NCBI RefSeq assembly: GCF_015350795.1
Contig: NZ_JADKSH010000003.1
Location: 640,919 to 704,918, forward strand
Length of the DNA: 64,000 nt
From: Microbacterium sp. VKM Ac-2870
Lineage (GTDB): Bacteria; Actinomycetota; Actinomycetes; Actinomycetales; Microbacteriaceae
Direction of reading: 5' to 3'
This document shows positions 58,158-64,000 of this stretch, piece after piece. Under the pieces are notes generated by a model. That model worked only from the letters and a program-made list of their open reading frames with translations. It was not told where the DNA came from and did not search any database. Positions within the stretch are counted from its first letter, which is position 1. Each line of letters opens with the position of its first letter. The position numbers and the translations under genes were made by a program.

Positions 58158-58567
58158 CGAAAGCAGCCAACCCCAGTACCGCGGTGTTCACCGACGCCCA
58201 GGTCCAGCAGGCATTCGCCTCCCTCGAGACGATGCTGAGCGACCCCTTTATCTACAAGGGCAACATCGCCTCCGACCTCACACCGGTCCCGGACTTCACG
58301 GCCACCGGCGTCCCCGAACAGTGCATCCCCGTCTTAGGCGCCGTCACCCTCGCCGTCGCTGCCGACGCGCGAAAGGACATCCGCATCACGGGTGTCTCGA
58401 CGGGACGCTACGACGGACAGATCAGCGTCAGCTACCGCACCGCAGCCCGCACCCTCGCCAGCACCGACGACGCGACCACCACCCAGCAGGCGCTCGTCGA
58501 CGCGGCTGGCGACGCCTCGTGCACGACCGCGGCCGCCACCGCGACGAAGCAGGGCCTGACCCGCCGC
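58115..58567 (+). pseudogene. Lipoprotein remnant without signal peptide
   Basis: The frame reads a lipobox and mature start ALAGCSALPGSAPKAANPS at 58121 onward, then TDAQVQQAFASLETMLSDP, PVPDFTATGVPEQCIPVLGA and KDIRITGVSTGRYDGQISV. The hydrophobic signal that should precede the lipobox is absent: the upstream DNA is the serine-recombinase remnant on the other strand. The first usable start is a GTG at 58184, after the lipobox, so the product would not be lipidated. The recognisable part ends at a 14-bp repeat at 58554-58567, although the frame runs to 58846. The parent function is unknown. Confidence 0.6.
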
Positions 58568-58854
58568 GGGAACCAGCCAACTGTTGTCGTACTCAGCGCC
58601 CCCGTACCAGAACGATGCCATGAAGGCCGACCTGTATTGGGGCGAGAGGGAGTGGAGAGTCCTGAGTCGAGTAACACTGACGAGAGGATCACCCGCGGCG
58701 CGTCCGAGCCACGCTTTTCCCCGGGCGCCGATCTCAAGGCTCGGGTCAACAATGATGGTCCCGCCACTCATCCTGGGGCACCGCGAGCAATGCTGTCGAG
58801 GCGCTTCATGACCTGCTTTCCACAACTGATGGCCAGCGGAGCCTGACCCGCCGC
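58554..58854. repeat. 14-bp direct repeats flanking an unassigned segment
   Basis: GCCTGACCCGCCGC occurs at 58554-58567 and 58841-58854. The 273-bp segment between them contains no assignable gene; short frames on both strands (for example SGGTIIVDPSLEIGARGKAW on the minus strand, and VEALHDLLSTTDGQRSLTRR on the plus strand) look like scrambled gene ends. It resembles an inserted or rearranged patch. Confidence 0.5.
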
Positions 58855-58874
58855 ACCGAAGGTCAGCTGATTGG

Positions 58875-59525
58875 CTAGTTGTGGCCCCAAGTGTCAAGGG
58901 GGTCGGGGCAGCTGCTCCAGGCGACGGAGTCGGCGCGAAGGTTGGTTCCCGCGTCCGAGGCGAGACCATAGACGCTGATGATGTCCCCACTCGTCATCAA
59001 CTTGCTCTCGAACACCTGGAAGCTTGGCATCTGAGGCACCTGCCGTCCAAGAGCGGTCAAGCACTCGTATACCTTGATCTGCGCTGCGTACTCCCGCTCC
59101 GCGAGCTCGTGCGTTATGGGGGGCGCAGGGTCGATGCCAATCCGGTTGTCGATGTAGCACTGCTTCAGGTCGCGTTCGTAAGGATCCTTCTGGCCGGGCG
59201 GCACGTGCGTCTCCAGCGACCCAGGTTCGGAGGAAGTCACCGCCCACCCCTTTGCCTGCACGCAGGCCGCTATTATCTTCGAGGCCTCGCTTGAGGACTT
59301 GTAGGGAGCGGATGGATCGAACGTGGCATCCGGCGCCGGAACAGGCCAGCCATCGCTCAACCACAGACCGGACGTTGGGTCCAGTGTTGGGCCCGTGGCA
59401 AGCGGCAATGGTGCGCTCGACGACGCGATGTCGTCCGGGGTGGCCTGTGAACCACTCGCCGCGCACCCTGACAGTGCCACGAGCACTACGAGTGCAGACA
59501 CGCATACCACCCCGGACTTCATCAT
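58875..59525 (-). CDS. Hypothetical lipoprotein coupled to the secreted peptide gene
   Basis: This 216-residue protein has a lipoprotein signal (VCVSALVVLVALSGC) with lipobox ALSGC. The mature part is acidic with Cys residues in IIAACVQAKGW, LKQCYIDN, YECLTALG and WSSCPDP, suggesting two disulfides. I do not recognise a family. Its ATG overlaps the stop of the upstream peptide gene (TGATG), so both are made together. By analogy with other secreted-peptide operons it could be an immunity or accessory lipoprotein, but that is inference. Confidence 0.7.
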   Translation of the reverse strand: MMKSGVVCVSALVVLVALSGCAASGSQATPDDIASSSAPLPLATGPTLDPTSGLWLSDGWPVPAPDATFDPSAPYKSSSEASKIIAACVQAKGWAVTSSEPGSLETHVPPGQKDPYERDLKQCYIDNRIGIDPAPPITHELAEREYAAQIKVYECLTALGRQVPQMPSFQVFESKLMTSGDIISVYGLASDAGTNLRADSVAWSSCPDPLDTWGHN

Positions 59526-59866
59526 CAGTTCGGGTTCGGGCCGCAGGCCTGGGTCGCGAAGGCAAAGCTGTATGGCGAGTAGGCCTGCCATCCAGTGTTA
59601 CCGCCGTACGGAGCGTTGCTGGAGTACTTCGTGGCTATGCCGGTGAAGTTGTAGTAATAGCCCGAAGAGCTGTAGAAATGCGAGCTCGGCGCATTCGAGG
59701 GCGCGGAGGCGGTGACCGCGGAACGGACGTTCGAGGTTTGGCTGCTGCTGCAGCCTGAGTTCCCGGACACGGTCTGCGCGTTGGCGGCGGCTGCTCCACC
59801 GAGAACAAGTCCGACTGCACAGGCGAGCCCGACAGTCGCGGTCATAAGGCGACTCTTCTTGATCAT
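59525..59866 (-). CDS. Small secreted Ser/Tyr-rich protein, candidate bacteriocin-like peptide
   Basis: This 113-residue protein has a classical signal (RLMTATVGLACAVGLVLGG) with an AxA site at ANAQ near residue 30. The mature part of about 83 residues is rich in Ser, Tyr, Gly and Asn (SSHFYSSSGYYYNF, GGNTGWQAYSPYSF) with one Cys near each end, so a single disulfide is likely. Overall build resembles lactococcin-972-like secreted proteins, but the sequence match is not strong enough to call it one. An AGGGAG ribosome site precedes the ATG. It sits between an ABC exporter operon and a coupled lipoprotein gene. Confidence 0.6.
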   Translation of the reverse strand: MIKKSRLMTATVGLACAVGLVLGGAAAANAQTVSGNSGCSSSQTSNVRSAVTASAPSNAPSSHFYSSSGYYYNFTGIATKYSSNAPYGGNTGWQAYSPYSFAFATQACGPNPN

Positions 59867-59877
59867 GAATCTCCCTA

Positions 59878-59908
59878 TTTATGAGTGCGTTGTGCAACTC
59901 ACGTCCAA
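59878..59908 (-). promoter_or_regulatory. Candidate promoter of the secreted-peptide gene
   Basis: On the minus strand TTGGAC (59908-59903) and TCATAA (59884-59879) are 18 bases apart, just upstream of the ribosome site. This gives the peptide and lipoprotein genes their own promoter in the 195-bp gap after the permease gene. Confidence 0.4.
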
Positions 59909-60061
59909 GCTATTGTGGCCAGAATCAGCCGCACATCCGACTTTAGTTGGTGGAAGTTTCTGTCATTCATAGGTTATTGTTCGGCCGTCGTGGTGCCTTA
60001 GCTAGGGTGATTCGACGGTCTGGCTCGGATAGAGACGGACTGTAGGATGCGCACATCGATG

Positions 60062-61150
60062 CTACGGCACGCGCAATTCGCGGATCGGCTCGCGTGTACT
60101 GGCGACCGCCGCGGGGAAAATTGCTGCCGCTACCGCCGCTGCGAGTGCGAGCACACTGGTGGCAAGGGTGAATTCGATCCCTGGAAGTGGATCCCCCGAT
60201 ATGATTGCGATCAATGTCGAGATACCCAGTCCCAGCGCGACGCCGATGGCGGACAGCAGTGCAGTTTGCCCCATCAGGAGAGCTACGATGAATGAGCGGG
60301 TGGCGCCGAGCGCGCGCCGACGGCCAAAGTCTTTCCGGCGCATCATGACCAGACCATAGAGAATTACGCCGATAAGCACGGTTGCCACGGCAAGAACAGC
60401 AAGGACAAGCACGCGAGACGAGCTTGCGAGCTGTGCTTGAATCAGCGACCGCAATTGTGCGAGTGTTGCGCTCGTCTGCACTGTCACTTTGCTCGGATCA
60501 TCCGCTGCGAGCACCGACATGACAGCGGAGGAGAGCGGGGCTACGAGCTGGGGTTCCTTCGCAATGACCACGATGGCGTTCACGACGTGAGGTGAGGTGA
60601 GGGGCGCTGGAATTAGGGTGAGCGGTTCAAATCCGGCCAGGAATGCGGGAGCTGATATTCGCCCTGACACTGTCGCTGTGACACCGGACGTCAAGCGGAT
60701 AGCGCCGCTACCATCCACCAGTCCGAACTGCGTGAGCGCCTCCGAGGTGGCGTAGCCGGTTGGCTCCTCGAGCGTTGGCGGGTTGGCGATGCCGAGACGC
60801 GCCAGATCATGGGTGAAGACATATCGGACAGGAACGCGCGTGCCGTCCGGCGTTGCCAGGTTGGTCGCATCGATAGCCGACGAGAACGCCCCGGCCCACT
60901 CAATCCCGTCGATGTTCTCCATTCGGTCGAGCACATCGCTCGTGACGCCCGCGGCATCGTCGGACAGGATCTGAATCGCGCGGGTTCCAACGTCGTCGAT
61001 GGACGCGAGCACCTTCTGCTCCGCGGCGACCGTCTTGCCCGTGGTCAACATCACCGTCACAAGCATGGCCGCGACCACCAGTACTGTGAGGGCCGACGCG
61101 ACCGGTTGCGATCGTGCTGCTGCCGCCGCCTCGCGCATGATTCGAATCAC
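60062..61150 (-). CDS. FtsX-like (MacB-type) ABC transporter permease
   Basis: This 362-residue membrane protein has one N-terminal helix (SALTVLVVAAMLVTVMLTTG), a large extracytoplasmic domain (about 45-240), and three C-terminal helices with the FtsX core LVLAVLAVATVLIGVILYGLVMMRRKDFGRRRALGAT. This is the MacB topology. The GTG at 61150 overlaps the ATPase stop (GTGA); a TTG at 61171 is an alternative. It ends close to the secreted-peptide gene, its likely cargo or the target of a linked immunity function. Confidence 0.88.
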   Translation of the reverse strand: MIRIMREAAAAARSQPVASALTVLVVAAMLVTVMLTTGKTVAAEQKVLASIDDVGTRAIQILSDDAAGVTSDVLDRMENIDGIEWAGAFSSAIDATNLATPDGTRVPVRYVFTHDLARLGIANPPTLEEPTGYATSEALTQFGLVDGSGAIRLTSGVTATVSGRISAPAFLAGFEPLTLIPAPLTSPHVVNAIVVIAKEPQLVAPLSSAVMSVLAADDPSKVTVQTSATLAQLRSLIQAQLASSSRVLVLAVLAVATVLIGVILYGLVMMRRKDFGRRRALGATRSFIVALLMGQTALLSAIGVALGLGISTLIAIISGDPLPGIEFTLATSVLALAAAVAAAIFPAAVASTREPIRELRVP

Positions 61151-61779
61151 AGTTGAACCTGCTTGTCGCAAGCTGCGGCCACGTCGGGGGAGTGCGTTAC
61201 CACGACGACTGCGGCTCCGTTTGCGGCGTGTTCTTGGAGGGCCGTCACGACGACTTCTGTTGTCGCTGGATCGAGGTTACCTGTCGGCTCGTCGGCGAGC
61301 AGGATGGCGGGGTTTGTTAGAAGAGCCCGGCATAGCGCGATGCGCTGGGCCTGCCCGCCTGAGACTTGTCCCGGTCGACGATCAGGCGGGACGTCGACTC
61401 CAAACCGCTGAAGCAGAGCGAGCGCGTGTGGCTCGACATTTCGCCGCGCAACCCCGCGGTACAAGGCGGATTCGGTCACGTTGTCCAGGACCGTTCTGCT
61501 GCTGTCGAGGGCAGCGTCTTGGAACACGAAGCCGAAACGCCGCGCGCGAAGGTGGGCTCGTGCGGCGTCCTTCGCGTTGCCGACGGGTTGCCCCTCGATG
61601 AGTACCTCTCCAGCTGTGGGCCGGAGCATCAGCCCGAGGAGGTAAAGCAGCGTTGACTTACCGCGGCCAGATGGTCCGGTGATCGCCGTCGTGGATCCGG
61701 CCTCGAATCGAGCACTCCAGTCTTGGAGCACTGGAGTGCCGCGACTGTAGCCGAAGGTTAGGTTCTGAACCTCGATCAT
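61147..61779 (-). CDS. MacB-type ABC transporter ATP-binding protein
   Basis: This 210-residue ATPase has Walker A GPSGRGKST (with Arg in place of the usual Ser/Cys), the Q-loop FQDAALDSSRTVLDNV, signature VSGGQAQRIALCRALL and Walker B AILLADEPTGNLD. It matches the LolD/MacB/bacteriocin-exporter branch. It overlaps the adaptor gene by 4 bp and the permease gene by 4 bp, so the three are one translational unit. Confidence 0.92.
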   Translation of the reverse strand: MIEVQNLTFGYSRGTPVLQDWSARFEAGSTTAITGPSGRGKSTLLYLLGLMLRPTAGEVLIEGQPVGNAKDAARAHLRARRFGFVFQDAALDSSRTVLDNVTESALYRGVARRNVEPHALALLQRFGVDVPPDRRPGQVSGGQAQRIALCRALLTNPAILLADEPTGNLDPATTEVVVTALQEHAANGAAVVVVTHSPDVAAACDKQVQL

Positions 61780-62864
61780 CGGCTGGTGTTCCCAGGGACT
61801 CGTACCTTCACTCCCTGCTCGACCCCGGACACGACCGACATGCCTCGAGCGGAGGCGCTCACCGTGACCGGAATCCGACCTCCATCCTCGCCGATCAGGG
61901 CGAGCGATCCATCCGCTGCAGAGACGATGGCCGCGGACGGCACAACGAGGCCACTCACGTCTTCGACCGTGACGATGCTAGAGGCCAAGGTTGCTTGGCC
62001 CGTGACGGGTATCTGATTGCACTGATCGCCGCAGACGGTCGCCCCATCTGCGCCGACCACGGAGACGGATATCGAGTTCGTCGTGGAGTCCCGCTTCTGG
62101 TCTGAGATCGCGCCCACCCATTGGCCTCCGTCAGGAGCGGTGATGTTCACACGCTTGCCAACCGTCATCAGTGCCGCTTGCGCATCGGTTGCGGGGATCG
62201 TGAACAGTGGCGAGGCCGGAAGGCCGAGCAGGACTGCTTCGCCACCCGATAGGGACGCGCCCCGATAGACGAGCTTTTCGTCAAGAGACACCCGAGTGGG
62301 TAGCGTTGGAACGTAAATTACGTCTCCCGGCGAGACTGTGCCGGTTTGCTCGACTCCTTGACTCTTCTGCCAGGCGCGAATCGCTGCCACGGTTCGCGAA
62401 CCGGCTTCGCCCCCGATTTCTCCGTTGTAGAACCCGAGGTCGCTAAGCAGCTGTTGAAGCTGACGCACGTCGTCGCCCTTCGATCCGTCACCGATACTCC
62501 GGAACGCAGGTGTGTCCCCCTTAGCAATCACGACCGGGTGCAGGTCGACGGCGTACAACGTCGCGCCTTGAGATACCTCCGTGCCGGGCCCTGTAGAAAC
62601 CTGAGTCACGACACCTGATGCACGGTTGGACGCGATCGGGGCTGTCGACCACGCGGCAATTGTGTTCAGTTGGATGGCGGAGCCAACCTTGCCTGGGGAC
62701 ACCGTCACGTATGTATATGTCGACTCCGCGGACGGATCCTCGGCCGGCCGGCTGACGGTCACTACCGACCATGCGATGACGCCCGCGATTAGGGCACCGG
62801 CAAGGAAAGCAGAGAGAACCACGAGGATTCGTGCACGAGGTCGAGGGGTGTCTGATGTAGTCAA
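61776..62864 (-). CDS. Membrane-anchored exporter adaptor with peptidoglycan-binding domain
   Basis: This 362-residue protein has one N-terminal membrane helix (ILVVLSAFLAGALIAGVIAW) and an extracytoplasmic adaptor. It has a barrel-type SNRASGVVTQVSTGPGTEVSQGATLYAV segment, a PG_binding_1 domain at about 120-170 (GDDVRQLQQLLSDLGFYNGE, TVAAIRAWQKSQGV) and a C-terminal beta domain ending in VTVSASARGMSVVSGVEQGVKVRVP. It is the HlyD/MacA-like part of a tripartite exporter adapted to a thick wall. As the first gene, it sits behind two operator-like palindromes. Confidence 0.88.
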   Translation of the reverse strand: MTTSDTPRPRARILVVLSAFLAGALIAGVIAWSVVTVSRPAEDPSAESTYTYVTVSPGKVGSAIQLNTIAAWSTAPIASNRASGVVTQVSTGPGTEVSQGATLYAVDLHPVVIAKGDTPAFRSIGDGSKGDDVRQLQQLLSDLGFYNGEIGGEAGSRTVAAIRAWQKSQGVEQTGTVSPGDVIYVPTLPTRVSLDEKLVYRGASLSGGEAVLLGLPASPLFTIPATDAQAALMTVGKRVNITAPDGGQWVGAISDQKRDSTTNSISVSVVGADGATVCGDQCNQIPVTGQATLASSIVTVEDVSGLVVPSAAIVSAADGSLALIGEDGGRIPVTVSASARGMSVVSGVEQGVKVRVPGNTSR

Positions 62865-63478
62865 AAGTGGTCCGAGTTCTGAACTTGGTTGGCGTGAGCC
62901 CAGGGTAGGGCGAGCTCGGGCTCGACCGGCGGGGTGGCGTCGGCGGTTCGCGCGAACCTATACCAAAGGCGAAGCGTGCGCGCGACAGATATGTCGCGAC
63001 GACTCGGCAGCTGCAATCGGCGTTGAAAAAGCTCCACGGAGCACGTCAGCTCTGGGTGGATGCCATTTGACAGCGCGCATGCTATCCCCACTCTTGTGCA
63101 CATCTCGAAGCTTCATTCACTGGTTCGAATGACCGCCTCGAACACTCGTTCTAGGCGCCACCTCGCCGCCGATCTATCCTGATCAGCGGCTATTTTGGCA
63201 ACAGATGGAGCGTTGGAACGAGGCTGTGCTGAACACGTTATCCACAACGTCACGACATCTTTCACGACTCAGTTCACAGAGTTATCCACAGGCGCCTTTG
63301 CGCTTTTCGGAGCCTAGGCATATATCTGGTGATACAGCGAGAGCGGCCCCAGACGCCAATCACAGAGCCGCTCTCGCGAGACCACCGCTTCCCTAGAAAG
63401 AGAACAATGGGGTCTGCTGCATGGGTAGGTGACATTTGAGTTGGGTTGCCCGGGAGGGCGCCCTGGAAGGATGTCATT
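62865..63478. other. Intergenic stretch with exporter promoter region and two DnaA boxes
   Basis: This 614-bp stretch has no credible gene. It holds the exporter palindromes (62945-62998) and two perfect DnaA boxes TTATCCACA at 63238-63246 and 63282-63290, 44 bp apart. The right part is AT-richer and leads into the IS element. Confidence 0.6.
62945..62998. promoter_or_regulatory. Two palindromes in the exporter-operon promoter region
   Basis: GGTTCGCGCGAACC (62945-62958) is a perfect 14-bp palindrome. CGCGACA-GATA-TGTCGCG (62981-62998) is a perfect 7-bp inverted repeat. On the minus strand TATAGG (62962-62957) could be the -10, so the second palindrome would cover the -35 and the first the start region. 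No regulator gene is encoded beside it. Confidence 0.5.
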
Positions 63479-63769
63479 GTGCCTAAGCGTTATCCGAGCG
63501 AGTTCCGTGACGACGTCGTGCGCGTCGCGAGGAGCCGCGAGCCCGGCGTGACCGTCGAACAGATCGCGACCGACTTCGGGGTTCACCCGATGACGCTCAC
63601 GAAGTGGTTGCGGCGTGCCGCGGTCGAGGAGGGCGCGAAGCCGGGCGCGACCCGCTCCGAGGGTGCGGAGTTGCGGGAGGCGCGGAAGCGGATTCGGTTG
63701 CTGGAGCAGGAGGTCGAGGTGCTGCGGCGTGCGGCGGCGTATCTGTCGCAGGCGAACCTGCCGGGAAAA
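63479..63769 (+). CDS. IS3 family transposase OrfA
   Basis: The GTG at 63479 starts a product reading VPKRYPSEFRDDVVRVARS, with the helix-turn-helix VEQIATDFGVHPMTLTKWLRR and the leucine-zipper-like EGAELREARKRIRLLEQEVEVLRRAAAYLS. This is the typical OrfA. The frame itself stays open to 63994 because of high GC, but the OrfA-like part ends at the GGGAAAAGG sequence at 63763-63771, where IS3 elements shift frame into OrfB. Confidence 0.85.
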
Positions 63770-63782
63770 GGCTCTACCGCTC

Positions 63783-64000
63783 GTGACCGAGCTCGCCGTC
63801 GACGGGGTTCCCGTCGCGGTGACGTGCCGGGTGCTCAAGCTCGCTCGCCAGCCCTACTGCCGGTGGCTGGTGAAACCCATCACCGATGGCGACCTCGTCG
63901 CGGCGTATCGTGCGAACGCGTTGTTCGACGCGCATCGCGACGATCCGGAGTTCGGTTACCGGTTCCTCCTCGACGAGGCCTGCAACGCGGGTGAAACGAT
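63783..64000 (+). CDS. IS3 family transposase OrfB (partial, frameshifted)
   Basis: The frame from the GTG at 63783 reads TELAVDGVPVAVTCRVLKLARQPYCRWL and then DGDLVAAYRANALFDAHRDDPEFGYRFL, the N-terminal part of an IS3 OrfB before the DDE catalytic core, which lies beyond the window. After the usual -1 shift the sequence reads KRLY and then hits TGA at 63784. One extra C after 63777 would restore KRLYPLVTELA, so this copy appears to have lost one base. Confidence 0.75.
   Translation, partial: MTELAVDGVPVAVTCRVLKLARQPYCRWLVKPITDGDLVAAYRANALFDAHRDDPEFGYRFLLDEACNAGET

Larger units (their letters stand above)
63420..64000 (+). mobile_element. IS3 family insertion sequence (partial)
   Basis: OrfA and the beginning of OrfB of an IS3-type element are present; the element runs off the right edge. 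The left end lies somewhere between about 63400 and 63478, and I could not define its terminal inverted repeat. It lies at the end of the accessory stretch. Confidence 0.8.

Noticed and set aside
59525..59866. Calling the secreted peptide a lactococcin-972 bacteriocin outright
   Set aside because: Signal, size and context fit, but the mature sequence lacks a motif match that I can defend; kept as a candidate only.

Overview
The window comes from the chromosome of a high-GC actinobacterium, most likely a Microbacteriaceae species and probably Microbacterium. This is inferred from the actinobacterial gene order, the frequent GTG starts, and the very common GGATGCC/GGCATCC heptamer. It spans the replication origin. 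No search was run; functions come from motifs and gene order.

Layout. 1-6.2 kb: a family-5 peptide importer (binding protein and partial permease, minus strand), then a plus-strand operon of an ABC-2 exporter and a DesK/DesR-like two-component system. 6.2-14.3 kb: accessory metabolism with local regulators: MarR/VOC pair, DUF779 protein and aldehyde dehydrogenase, MarR/EamA pair, malQ, and a GAF-domain regulator. 14.3-31 kb: the classic left flank of an actinobacterial origin: CCA-adding enzyme, methyltransferase, DUF6049 protein, murJ, trxB, trxA, parB, parA, a parS-rich gap, rsmG, jag, yidC, yidD, rnpA, rpmH, dnaA. 31-39.8 kb: oriC, dnaN, recF, the DUF721 (DciA-like) gene, gyrB, gyrA, DUF3566 gene, tRNA-Ile and tRNA-Ala. 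39.8-48.2 kb: DUF1905 protein, MmyB-type regulator, ilvD, NUDIX, YbaK, cyclophilin, rhomboid, crgA, class E sortase and pabA/trpG. 48.2-57.2 kb: the minus-strand growth and division operon fhaA-fhaB-pstP-ftsW/rodA-pbpA-pknA-pknB.

57.3-64 kb: tRNA-Leu(CAG) marks a switch to accessory, visibly less GC-rich DNA. It holds a decayed large serine recombinase fused to a lipoprotein remnant, a small secreted peptide translationally coupled to a lipoprotein, a MacAB-like tripartite ABC exporter behind operator-like palindromes, two DnaA boxes, and an IS3-type element that runs off the window.

How it works together. The centre carries initiation (dnaA, oriC, dnaN), segregation (parAB with five parS sites), supercoiling (gyrBA), and membrane-protein biogenesis (yidC, yidD). 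trxB and trxA each carry a sequence matching a SigR/SigH stress promoter. The best candidate for an undescribed system is the peptide/lipoprotein/exporter cluster at 58.9-62.9 kb: possibly a secreted bacteriocin-like peptide with a coupled immunity lipoprotein and its own exporter.
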